The translations under genes and the position numbers were made by a program. A stretch of 13,157 nt of DNA from the NCBI GenBank assembly GCA_002403895.1, contig DHIQ01000179.1:20496-33652 (forward strand), read 5' to 3'. Source of the DNA: Candidatus Neomicrothrix sp. UBA4742. GTDB taxonomy: Bacteria > Actinomycetota > Acidimicrobiia > Acidimicrobiales > Acidimicrobilacustridaceae. The notes under the pieces were generated by a model. It made no database searches. It had not been told where the DNA came from and was given only the letters and a program-made list of their open reading frames with translations. Position 1 is the stretch's first letter, and the number at the start of each line of letters is the position of its first letter. Shown here one piece after another: positions 6,679-13,157 of the stretch.

Positions 6679-7452
6679 TCAGGGTGACGTCGGGGGCGGC
6701 GTTGCGCCACTCGGGTCATCAGTACCCGGGGCCCCGGGGCCTGGGGTGCCGGCAGTCGGGGTCTTCGGCCGCCGGTTGCGGAGGTACAACACCAGGGCCC
6801 CGATGGCAATGACGGCGACAGCGATGCCACCCACGAGCACACCGACGTTGTTCTTGGTGTCATCGGTGGCCGGACCGCTGCTGGAGGGGGCGCCGGTCGT
6901 GGCGGTTGCTCCCTTGGTCGTCGTGGTCGTGGTGGTGTCAGGGGCCACCGTCTCGGTCAGGACGATCCGCGGCGCGGCGTTGTCGGCCTCGGGGTCGGTG
7001 GTCTTTTCCAGCCAGTCGTTCTCCCCGACCACGCAGATCTGCTTGGTCGGAAGGAACACGGTCGTGCCCTTCGTGCCCACGATCCGCATGGAGACCACGA
7101 ACTCGCCCTTGTCGGTGTCCGGGATCGAGCCGCCCTTCCAGTCGAGGACCTTGGCCGAGACGGTCGAGGTCCACCCTGCGGGGTTTTGCGGGGTCACCTC
7201 GGTGGTGCCGTCCGGCAACTGGATGCTCATCGCGGCGGTGGGTGAACCGGCACACCCGTGCGTGAACGAGAAGGTGACCGTGGTGATGCCGCTGGTGTCC
7301 GTGGCTCCCTCCGCATCGACATGCGCCCAGGCCGGGGCGGCCACGGCCACGAGCAGAGCCACGGCGCCCGCCAGCGCGATCAAGGGCGCGCGCAACCCCG
7401 TGCGCCACCGTGAATGCCGTCCTGATCGGACGGAGCGGGTCTCGGTGGTCAT
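6679..7452 (-). CDS. YcnI-like (DUF1775) envelope copper-binding protein
   Basis: A 257-aa exported, membrane-anchored protein. Residues 1-43 form a signal peptide (basic start, hydrophobic core ALAGAVALLVAVA) ending in APAWA, so cleavage would leave His44 as the mature N-terminus. The YcnI domain follows (about 44-165), with FTHGCAGSPTAAMSIQLPDG, a PAGW segment, VLDWKGGSI, KGEFVVSMRI and ICVVGENDWLEK. Family members bind Cu(II) through the mature N-terminal His, and a conserved Trp is part of the site; His44 and probably Trp147 are the counterparts. Cys67 and Cys140 could form a disulfide. A Thr-rich linker (171-179), one transmembrane helix (about 203-225) and a Pro/Thr-rich cytoplasmic tail complete it. 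The ATG at 7452 has GGGAGAA ahead; longer versions lack this. It lies 109 bases downstream of copCD, a pairing known from B. subtilis ycnJ-ycnI, and is probably co-transcribed with it. Confidence 0.85.
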   Translation of the reverse strand: MTTETRSVRSGRHSRWRTGLRAPLIALAGAVALLVAVAAPAWAHVDAEGATDTSGITTVTFSFTHGCAGSPTAAMSIQLPDGTTEVTPQNPAGWTSTVSAKVLDWKGGSIPDTDKGEFVVSMRIVGTKGTTVFLPTKQICVVGENDWLEKTTDPEADNAAPRIVLTETVAPDTTTTTTTKGATATTGAPSSSGPATDDTKNNVGVLVGGIAVAVIAIGALVLYLRNRRPKTPTAGTPGPGAPGTDDPSGATPPPTSP

Positions 7453-7483
7453 GGCCGTTCTCCCAAGGTGGTGGTGTGACCGT

Positions 7484-7514
7484 CCGACCGGTGTCGGGCG
7501 GGTGAGAACCCGCC
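7484..7514 (-). repeat. Overlapping inverted repeats between copCD and ycnI
   Basis: GGCGGGT at 7497-7503 and ACCCGCC at 7508-7514 form a perfect 7-bp stem with a 4-base loop. CCGAC at 7484-7488 and GTCGG at 7493-7497 form a second 5-bp stem that shares one base with it. They lie in the 109-base gap between the copCD stop and the ycnI start, read as RNA from the minus strand. There is no T tract, so a terminator is unlikely. An RNA-processing or stability hairpin setting the copCD/ycnI ratio is possible. The stems are short and could be chance in GC-rich DNA. Confidence 0.3.
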
Positions 7515-7561
7515 GTGCAGGCCGGGCGGGGCGAAAGGTGGCGGATCGACTCCCGCAGAGA

Positions 7562-9454
7562 TCAGGTGATGGGCATGGTGAACGTGTTCCGCTGCTGGTC
7601 GAAGTCACCGAGCCTGGTGACCACATCGATCTGCCAGGTGCCGGTCGGGCTGATCTGGATGCTGTCGATCAAGAAATGGCCGGGACCGCCGCTGGGTGCG
7701 TCGCGCTTGATGGGGCCGATCTGGTCAGCGGGCAGGCTCAGTTCGACGGAGACCGGGCCGCTCGCGTCGAACGGTCGGCGGTCGGCGTCGTAGTAGCTGA
7801 TGTGGATGGCTCGTTCGCCGTTCTTGGCTGGTGCCACCACCAGGTTCACCGTCGTTCCCGGAGTACCGGTGGCGATCGGTTGGGTCTGGTCGAAGACGGC
7901 TGGTCCCGCCGTGGTGGCGCGCCCCGGCGGGGTGTTGACCAGCGCGGCGGTGACACCGAGGACGACCACGATGGCCACGGCCTCGAAGGCGACGGAGGTG
8001 CGCAGATGGCGCAATGCCTTGCGGGCCACCCTCAGCGCCTGGCGGGCGGTGGCGGCATCGTCGAGCTCGGTGGCCTCAGCCTCGTCGACCCCGTCGAGGA
8101 CGGTGGGTACCAGCTGGAACCGGTTGTAGGCGGCGGCCACGGCGACGATCAACACGATGCCGATCTTGATCAGGATCAGGCGCCCGTAGGTCGTGCCGGT
8201 CAAGGCTTCGCGGCTCCCGAGTTCGATCCAGGCCAGAGTCCCCCCCGCGATCCACAGCGCCAGTACCGAGACGAAGGCGGTGGTGGAAAAGCGCAACACA
8301 ATGGTCGCGGTGCCTCGCGCTGCATCCAGGGCGGCGACCGGCGGGGCCAGTTCCCTGGTGGCGACCGTGGAGCCGCCGCCCCTCTCGCCGCTGGGTACGG
8401 CCGGCGGTCCCGGGGGATCGCTCGCCGCCGCCGCATCCTCCTCGCCTCCGTCCGGACGGTCGCCGGGGGCATCGGCCAGGGTGGAGACCCGGCGACCGCG
8501 ACGGACCAGTACCACCAGCAACCCGATCAGACCACCGAGCCACACCGCCGCGGCACTGACATGGACGGCATCGGCCAGGATGGCCAGCCGCCGGTTGGAG
8601 GCCTCGTCCGGGTGACCGTTGAGCACGAACGACAGCACCGCGGCCAAGCCGCCGTAGAACGCCAGCCCTCGTTGGGCCGTCGTCCCGACGAGCTCGAGGG
8701 AGAGCAACACGAGGGCCAGCCCACCAATCAGCACCGCGGTGGCCCAGTCCAGGTTCTTGGTGAGCACCGTGTGCAACACGCTGAGGTCGAAGACTCCCGA
8801 CCAGCCTCGCCCGGTGGCCAGCGCTGCTTGGGCTGCCGCCGTGCCCAGGGCGCCCCCCATGCCGACGAAGGCCGCGACCCGCGTGAAGCGGGCCAGCTGG
8901 GCGGCTTCAGGACCCCCGTCGTGGATGAAGAACAGGAAGAAGACGAGCCCCGCGGCGGCCAGCCCGCCGGCGTAGGCCAGGAAGCGTGATAGCCAGCCCA
9001 GGACCTCGAAGCTCTTGTCGCCTCCTGCGCTGCCCGAGACCAGGGAGCGCACGTCAGCCGTGGCCCCATTGCCCACGGTGAACACGATCGACCCCTTGAC
9101 CGGATGGCTGTCGGCCGACACCACCCGGTAGGAGATCACGTAGGTGTCGTCGCCCAGGCCGCTGCTCAGACCCACACTCAGGGTGGACGTGCCCGATCCG
9201 TTGGTTTGACCGGCGTCGACGCCCTCGCCGCTGGCGTTGACCACCCGCACCCCGCCCAGATCAGTCGTGACCGGCTCACTGAACAAGATGCTGACCTGGG
9301 TGGGTGCCGTCGTCAGTCGCTGGCCGTCAGTCGGTGATGACGACTCGACCTCGGCGTGGGCACTGGCCGTGCCGGCCGACGCCACCACCAGCCCGAGGCC
9401 CAACCCCACGGCGATGAGTCCTCGCGCCATCCGGCGCCGGAGCGAGCCGTTCAT
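7562..9454 (-). CDS. CopC-CopD fusion copper protein with C-terminal YtkA-like domain
   Basis: A 630-aa membrane protein in three parts. A signal peptide (1-32, ending ASA) is followed by mature HAEVESSSPTDGQRL, the CopC domain (33-128). The N-terminal His33 together with Asp115 and His117 in ADSHPV matches CopC Cu(II) ligands. The CopD membrane domain (about 150-507) has roughly eight helices and the signature LADAVHVSAAAVWLGGL (His298), with GHPDE near 280. A hydrophilic Pro/Gly-rich loop of about 55 residues (320-375) splits it. The last 110 residues form a predicted beta-sandwich (PTGTWQIDV) like YtkA/FixH domains. CopC binds copper outside the membrane and CopD is thought to carry it across; YcnJ of B. 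subtilis is a similar fusion, linked to copper uptake. No Shine-Dalgarno precedes the ATG, but it overlaps the stop of a 50-codon ORF as ATGA, suggesting translational coupling. No csoR- or ycnK-like regulator is in the window. Confidence 0.9.
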   Translation of the reverse strand: MNGSLRRRMARGLIAVGLGLGLVVASAGTASAHAEVESSSPTDGQRLTTAPTQVSILFSEPVTTDLGGVRVVNASGEGVDAGQTNGSGTSTLSVGLSSGLGDDTYVISYRVVSADSHPVKGSIVFTVGNGATADVRSLVSGSAGGDKSFEVLGWLSRFLAYAGGLAAAGLVFFLFFIHDGGPEAAQLARFTRVAAFVGMGGALGTAAAQAALATGRGWSGVFDLSVLHTVLTKNLDWATAVLIGGLALVLLSLELVGTTAQRGLAFYGGLAAVLSFVLNGHPDEASNRRLAILADAVHVSAAAVWLGGLIGLLVVLVRRGRRVSTLADAPGDRPDGGEEDAAAASDPPGPPAVPSGERGGGSTVATRELAPPVAALDAARGTATIVLRFSTTAFVSVLALWIAGGTLAWIELGSREALTGTTYGRLILIKIGIVLIVAVAAAYNRFQLVPTVLDGVDEAEATELDDAATARQALRVARKALRHLRTSVAFEAVAIVVVLGVTAALVNTPPGRATTAGPAVFDQTQPIATGTPGTTVNLVVAPAKNGERAIHISYYDADRRPFDASGPVSVELSLPADQIGPIKRDAPSGGPGHFLIDSIQISPTGTWQIDVVTRLGDFDQQRNTFTMPIT

Positions 9455-9603
9455 GCCGGACGCAGCCCCGAGCCGACCTGGTCGGCGGGGGAGTCGTCAC
9501 GGCTCTGGTGGCAGTTCATGAGGAGATAGTCGTCGCGCGCATGGCATTGGTTCCCGGGGGGCGGTTCGCCTGGTGGAGTGCCAAAGAGGGAGAGTACCGC
9601 CAT
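9451..9603 (-). CDS. Small Cys/His/Met-bearing ORF overlapping the copCD start
   Basis: A 50-codon ORF ending in TGA at 9453-9451, which overlaps the copCD ATG by the ATGA arrangement typical of coupled genes. The product starts MAVLSLFGTPPGEPPPGN and continues QCHARDDYLLMNCHQSRDD, placing Cys20, His21, Met29, Cys31 and His32 within 13 residues. That is a dense set of soft-metal ligands directly ahead of a copper operon. I do not recognise a named family. It could be a small copper-binding protein, or a leader peptide whose translation controls copCD. There is no good Shine-Dalgarno before the ATG at 9603; an in-frame ATG at 9621 (56 codons) is also possible and equally unsupported. Support for a real gene comes from the ATGA overlap, the absence of a separate ribosome-binding site for copCD, and the ligand cluster. 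Confidence 0.5.
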   Translation of the reverse strand: MAVLSLFGTPPGEPPPGNQCHARDDYLLMNCHQSRDDSPADQVGSGLRPA

Positions 9604-9671
9604 GGACGCCGGGCAGCGCATCGTGGCGGCTCGAGGGACCGCAGGAGCGTCGCGGTCGACCAGTCCTGGGC

Positions 9672-10445
9672 TCAGTGGCGGGGCAGGCCGGCGAAGCGGA
9701 CCAACCACTCGTCGTGCAAGAGGCCGTTCGTGGCCAGCCCAGTGCCGCCCGCGGCGGTCTCCGCCCCTTCGAGGTCGGTGAACCGGCCACCGGCTTCGCG
9801 CAAGATGACGGGCATGGGGGCGACGTCCCACAGCGCGACCTGCGGGTCGCACATGGCGTCCACCCGGCCGGTGGCAACCAGCGCGTACCCGTAGCCGTCG
9901 CCCCACGTCCGCAGGGCCGCGCCGGTCTCGTGGGCCGCCCGCAGCATGGCGTCGGTCCAGTAGTCGAAGCCGCAGCTCGACAAGTACGAGCCGGCCACCT
10001 CGCCGCGGCTACTCACCCGCGTCACCTCGCCGTTGGCGAAGCATCCGAGGCCCCGACCGGCCCAGACCGTCTCACCCAACGCTGGCATGTTGATGACCCC
10101 GACCGCGGGTCCCTCGCCGTCGTCGATGGCCAGCAGATTCGTGTAGAGGGGTACGCCATGGGTGAAGGCCTTGGTGCCGTCGATGGGGTCGATGATCCAG
10201 GTGCGGCCGCTCGACCCCTCGACGTCCGCCTCCTCCTCACCGATGATGGCGTCGTCGGGGAACTGGGCCTGGATCCGTTCCCGCAGGAAGCGCTCGGCCG
10301 CCTTGTCGGCCTGGGTCACCGGTGTTCCGTCGTGCTTGCGCTCGATCTCCAGGGAGGCCGAGCGGAACCAGGTCAGGGTGAGCTCGCCGGCCTCGCGAAC
10401 GAGGTCGACGGCGGTCTCGAGGAGGGAGGGTTCGATGGACGTCAC
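9672..10445 (-). CDS. hisN: Inositol-monophosphatase family phosphatase, probably histidinol-phosphatase
   Basis: A 257-aa soluble Mg-dependent phosphatase with all family motifs: GEEEADVEG (metal-binding Glu70/71), WIIDPIDGTKAF (Asp86, Asp89, Thr91) and ALWDVAPMPVILREAGG (Asp207). The WIIDPIDGTKAFTHGVPLYTNLLAI form and the length fit HisN, the L-histidinol-phosphate phosphatase of actinobacteria. Inositol-1-phosphatase, or the related 3'-phosphoadenosine-phosphate phosphatase, cannot be ruled out from sequence alone. No other his gene is in the window. The start is GTG at 10445, with only a weak GGA-like ribosome-binding site ahead. An upstream ATG is out of frame. It is divergent from the alcohol dehydrogenase with 109 bases between them, and it ends 68 bases before the small ORF of the copper operon, so read-through into that operon is possible. 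Confidence 0.82.
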   Translation of the reverse strand: MTSIEPSLLETAVDLVREAGELTLTWFRSASLEIERKHDGTPVTQADKAAERFLRERIQAQFPDDAIIGEEEADVEGSSGRTWIIDPIDGTKAFTHGVPLYTNLLAIDDGEGPAVGVINMPALGETVWAGRGLGCFANGEVTRVSSRGEVAGSYLSSCGFDYWTDAMLRAAHETGAALRTWGDGYGYALVATGRVDAMCDPQVALWDVAPMPVILREAGGRFTDLEGAETAAGGTGLATNGLLHDEWLVRFAGLPRH

Positions 10446-10554
10446 CGTCGCATCATTCCACGCCGGGGGACCAGCCGATCCCCCACTCGGTGCCCCGGTC
10501 CATGGGCTCGGGAGGTCAGGCTAGGTTGCCCGAACACGAGACCCGGGGGGAACC

Positions 10555-11652
10555 ATGCGAGCAGTCATCTTCGAGTCCTCAGCCGAACCGTTGCGGGTGG
10601 TTGACGACATCGACGTGGAACCGCCGGGGCCGGGCGAGGTGGCGGTGCGGGTCACCCACTGCGGGGTCTGCCACAGCGACCTGAGCTTGGTGGATGGGGC
10701 GATGCCCACCATGACCCCGATCGTCCTCGGCCACGAGGCGGCCGGGGTGGTCGACGCGGTCGGGCCGGGAGTGACCCGGTTGCAGACGGGTGATCATGTC
10801 GTGCTCACCCCGTGCCCGCCGTGCGGTCAGTGCTATTGGTGCCTGCGGGGCGAGTTCAGCATCTGCACCAACAGCCTCGCCCTGGCCACCTCGACGCACC
10901 CCGACGGTGGGACCCGACTCAGTCGCCAGGGCGCCACCGTGTACCGCGGCCTGGGGGTGGCGGCGTTCGCCGAGGTCGTCATCACCCAGGAGACGGGGGC
11001 GGTGAAGATCCCCGACGACGTCCCCCTCGAGGTGGCTTGCGTGGTCGGATGCGCGGTGCAGACCGGGGTGGGGGCGGTGCTCAACACCGCCGACGTCCAA
11101 CCGGGCGACACCGTGCTGGTGCTCGGCCTGGGCGGCGTTGGCCTCTCGGTGGTGCAGGGGGCGCGGCTGGCCGCGGCGACCACCATCATCGTTTCGGACC
11201 CAGTCGCCGAGCGCCGAGAGGTGGCCCTTCGTCTGGGGGCCACCCACGCCATCGATCCGACAACGGAGAACCTCGTGGCCGCGGTGCAGGCCATCACCGA
11301 GGTCGGCGTGGACGTGGCCTTCGACGCCGTGGGCCGCGCGTCGTTGGTCGTGGACGCGCTGGCCGCCACCCGCTCCGGCGGCCTCACCGTGATGGTGGGC
11401 GTGCCTCCGTTGGAGGAATCGTTGGTCATCGACTCGCCGGCGCTGTTCGCGTTCACCGAGAAGAAGCTGGTGGGATGCCTACTGGGGGGCGTGAACTCGC
11501 TCCGGGACATCCCGCGCCTGATCGATTTGTGGAAGAGCGGTCGACTGGATCTCGAGGCGCTCATCACCACCCGCCGACCCCTGGACGAGATCAACGAGGC
11601 GCTCGACGACCTCCGCTCGAGTCGGGGCGTCCGCACGGTGTTGACGATCTGA
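10555..11652 (+). CDS. Zinc-dependent alcohol dehydrogenase (class III-like MDR family)
   Basis: A complete 365-aa medium-chain dehydrogenase that should interconvert an alcohol and an aldehyde with a nicotinamide cofactor. The catalytic zinc ligands are Cys39 (CGVCHSD), His60 with Glu61 (LGHEAAG), and Cys166 (VVGCAVQTG). The structural zinc cysteines Cys90, Cys93, Cys96 and Cys104 have the 3-3-8 spacing of horse liver ADH; Cys87 is an extra one. GLGGVG at 191-196 is the Rossmann motif and Asp215 (VSDP) at the end of the second strand favours NAD over NADP. The closest groups are class III and NDMA-dependent alcohol dehydrogenases; substrate is unknown. GGGGGGAA sits just before the ATG, and TAGGTT at 10522-10527 is a possible -10 box. 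The gene stands alone on this strand, divergent from the phosphatase. Confidence 0.9.
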   Translation: MRAVIFESSAEPLRVVDDIDVEPPGPGEVAVRVTHCGVCHSDLSLVDGAMPTMTPIVLGHEAAGVVDAVGPGVTRLQTGDHVVLTPCPPCGQCYWCLRGEFSICTNSLALATSTHPDGGTRLSRQGATVYRGLGVAAFAEVVITQETGAVKIPDDVPLEVACVVGCAVQTGVGAVLNTADVQPGDTVLVLGLGGVGLSVVQGARLAAATTIIVSDPVAERREVALRLGATHAIDPTTENLVAAVQAITEVGVDVAFDAVGRASLVVDALAATRSGGLTVMVGVPPLEESLVIDSPALFAFTEKKLVGCLLGGVNSLRDIPRLIDLWKSGRLDLEALITTRRPLDEINEALDDLRSSRGVRTVLTI

Positions 11653-11654
11653 TC

Positions 11655-11681
11655 GCGGCGCCGAAGCGGATCATGCGCCGC
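11655..11681 (+). terminator. Possible hairpin after the alcohol dehydrogenase
   Basis: GCGGCGC at 11655-11661 and GCGCCGC at 11675-11681 form a perfect 7-bp stem with a 13-base loop, starting 2 bases after the stop codon. No T tract follows, so it is a weak terminator candidate or a 3'-end stabilising hairpin. Confidence 0.3.
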
Positions 11682-11754
11682 CCGGTCAGGGGGGTCCTGG
11701 CTACGCTTGTCCGACGGCGTGCATTGGCGCGCACAAACCCTCAGGTGGTGCCCA

Positions 11755-13062
11755 ATGACTGCTGATCTCCCGGACTCCTCGGAGACCGCCAAGGCCTCGA
11801 AACGGACCGAGCGGGCTGTTCCCGGTGTGGGTCCCCGATGGCGTCGAGTGGGGGTGTACGTCCTGGCGGTGCTCACTTGCCTGTCGATCCTGACCAGCTC
11901 GGTGGGGGTGTGGGCCCACCGCACGTTGCTCAACACCGACTCGTGGGTCAACGCCGTTGCTCCGCTGGCCAGCAACCCGGACGTGACCGACGCGTTGGCC
12001 AAGGAAGTGACGACCCAGCTGTTGACGGTGATCAACGCCCAGCAGTTGGCCGAGAACGCGCTGCCCGACAAGGCCAAGGTTCTGGCGGCTCCGCTTACCG
12101 CGGCGGTGGGCCAATTCGTGGAGCGCACCGTGGCCGAGTTGTTGCAGACCGACACGTTCAAGACGTTCTGGGTCGAGGCGAACCGACGGCTCCATTCGCG
12201 GGCGGTCAAAGTCCTCCGGGGCGACACCAAGGCGGTCCTCACCGACGGCGGGACCGTGCAGCTGAACCTCCTTCCGCTCATCGCCGATGCCCTTCGCTTC
12301 ATCCAGGGCAAGGCGCCCGGCCTCTTGGGCGACGCCTCGACCGTCCCCGACATCACGGTCGACACGCCGGTCGACGAGGCGCGACAGCAGCTCTCCACGG
12401 CGCTTGGTCGCACCGCTCCACCGACCTTCGGGGTCATCACCGTCTTCCAGAGCGATAAGCTCAAGGCCGCCCAGGATGCCGTGTCGCTGTTCGACAAGAT
12501 CACCATCGGCCTCGTGGTGGCGACGGTGCTGTTGCTCATCGCCACCATCGCCCTCGCCCTCGATCGACGGCGGATCCTGATCGTGCTCGGTCTGGGAACG
12601 GTGGTGGCGATCGCCCTGGCCGCGGCGGTGATCAACGCCATCAAGGGGCAGGTGCTGGACCTGATCACCGACCCGCAGGCCCGCTTGGCGGCGCGTACGA
12701 CGGTCACCACCATGGTGAATCGCCTGCACCTGATCACCGACGCGTTGGTGGCCATCGGTCTGGCCGTGGCCCTCATCGCCTTCCTGACCGGTGGCAGCCG
12801 ATTGGCGGTCGCCATTCGCCGGGGGACCGTCCATGGGTTCCGGGCCATCACCGGACGGGTCGACCCCGCCAACCAGCCCAAGGCGCTGACCTGGCTGCAA
12901 GGGCACGTGGTCGAGGCTCGCTGGGCCGGTGCCGTGCTCGGCGTGCTGATCCTGTTTTTCCTCATCAACGGCTGGTGGGGCCTGTTCTTCACGGTGTTGC
13001 TCGTCGGGCTCTATCAAGCGGCGCTGGCCTACCTCGCCAACCGGCGTCCCACCGTGGCCTAA
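11755..13062 (+). CDS. Integral membrane protein of unknown function, six predicted helices
   Basis: A 435-aa protein. A basic, hydrophilic N-terminus (1-31) is followed by helix 1 (about 32-54) and VWAHRTLLNTDSWVNAVAPL, a pattern common to a family of uncharacterised actinobacterial membrane proteins. A large domain of about 195 residues (55-249), predicted outside the membrane, is mostly helical with no cysteine. Helices 2 and 3 follow (250-269, 273-295), then a 30-residue segment, helix 4 (327-346), a basic presumably cytoplasmic stretch (347-388), and helices 5 and 6 (389-405, 407-427). No catalytic motif is visible and function is unknown. The ATG at 11755 is chosen because AGGTGG (11743-11748) sits 6 bases ahead; a TTG at 11707 in frame has no such site and overlaps TACGCT, a possible -10 box. 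The stop overlaps the stop of the convergent aminotransferase. Confidence 0.85.
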   Translation: MTADLPDSSETAKASKRTERAVPGVGPRWRRVGVYVLAVLTCLSILTSSVGVWAHRTLLNTDSWVNAVAPLASNPDVTDALAKEVTTQLLTVINAQQLAENALPDKAKVLAAPLTAAVGQFVERTVAELLQTDTFKTFWVEANRRLHSRAVKVLRGDTKAVLTDGGTVQLNLLPLIADALRFIQGKAPGLLGDASTVPDITVDTPVDEARQQLSTALGRTAPPTFGVITVFQSDKLKAAQDAVSLFDKITIGLVVATVLLLIATIALALDRRRILIVLGLGTVVAIALAAAVINAIKGQVLDLITDPQARLAARTTVTTMVNRLHLITDALVAIGLAVALIAFLTGGSRLAVAIRRGTVHGFRAITGRVDPANQPKALTWLQGHVVEARWAGAVLGVLILFFLINGWWGLFFTVLLVGLYQAALAYLANRRPTVA

Positions 13063-13157
13063 CCGGTCAGCTCCGCCACCGCTGCGGCAAACACCTCGGT
13101 GTGGCGGTCGACGTCGGCGGTGGTCGTCGCGGGCGACATCAGGGCCATGTTGTGGAA
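13059..13157 (-). CDS. Class-III aminotransferase, C-terminal fragment (probably glutamate-1-semialdehyde aminomutase type)
   Basis: The minus strand is open from the window edge for 32 codons to a TAG at 13061-13059. The residues FHNMALMSPATTTADVDRH followed by TEVFAAAVAELTG resemble the end of PLP-dependent class-III aminotransferases of the glutamate-1-semialdehyde 2,1-aminomutase group, where SPATTxADVDRHTEVF is common. The active-site lysine and cofactor-binding parts lie outside the window, so the substrate cannot be judged, and a non-HemL relative is equally possible. Its stop overlaps the stop of the membrane protein gene on the other strand by two bases. Confidence 0.6.
   Translation of the reverse strand, partial: FHNMALMSPATTTADVDRHTEVFAAAVAELTG

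Noticed and set aside
6914..6940. A GTC/GTG-rich repetitive tract
   Set aside because: It is simply the reverse strand of the Thr-rich stalk of the YcnI-like protein (residues 171-179), not an independent repeat element.
6542..8989. An 815-codon plus-strand frame running from the RHH-like gene across ycnI and copCD
   Set aside because: It lies antisense to two clearly conserved copper genes. The translation is low-complexity Gly/Arg/Asp-rich with no domain.
10833..12992. A 719-codon minus-strand frame opposite the alcohol dehydrogenase and the membrane protein gene
   Set aside because: It is a Ser/Arg/Thr-rich shadow crossing two well-supported genes and an intergenic gap.

Overview
The window is about 13.2 kb of GC-rich bacterial DNA with short intergenic gaps. 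It looks chromosomal and near the replication origin, because it opens with the end of gyrB followed by gyrA. The phylum Actinomycetota is suggested by several things. A tRNA-Ile(GAT) follows gyrA. Remnants of a DUF3566 (Rv0007-type) gene lie between gyrA and that tRNA, and a DLW-39-like microprotein lies behind it. There is also a WhiG/FliA-type sigma factor and a RHH-like protein of a kind I recall from actinobacteria. The class Acidimicrobiia is a plausible guess from the GyrA and TadE-like sequences, but I could not test it.

Layout. 1-2872 (+): gyrB 3' end and complete gyrA. 2949-3317 (+): a small TadE-like membrane protein. 3349-3519 (+): a DUF3566 gene reduced to its two ends in different frames. 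3613-3686 (+): tRNA-Ile. 3729-3866 (+): a 45-aa membrane microprotein. 3929-4933 (+): a saccharopine-dehydrogenase-like NAD(P)-binding protein. 5115-5972 (+): a sigma-28 family (FliA/WhiG) sigma factor. It has a strong sigma-28-type promoter in front and a perfect 13-bp UUCG terminator hairpin behind. 6123-6647 (+): a conserved protein of unknown function with no Shine-Dalgarno sequence.

6679-10445 (-): a run of minus-strand genes. In transcription order they are an inositol-monophosphatase family enzyme (probably HisN), a Cys/His/Met-bearing 50-aa ORF, a CopC-CopD fusion with a third C-terminal domain, and a YcnI-like (DUF1775) protein. The last two, and perhaps the small ORF, form a copper-handling module at the cell envelope. 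10555-11652 (+): a zinc alcohol dehydrogenase divergent from hisN. 11755-13062 (+): a six-helix membrane protein of unknown function. 13059-13157 (-): the C-terminus of a class-III aminotransferase, probably the glutamate-1-semialdehyde aminomutase type, running off the window.

The most interesting points are three. A sigma-28 family gene has its own family's promoter signature immediately upstream, which suggests positive autoregulation. An overlooked metal-ligand-rich mini-ORF has its stop overlapping the copCD start (ATGA). The DUF3566 gene at the conserved gyrA-tRNA-Ile position has decayed. Nothing here amounts to a clearly new multi-gene system.
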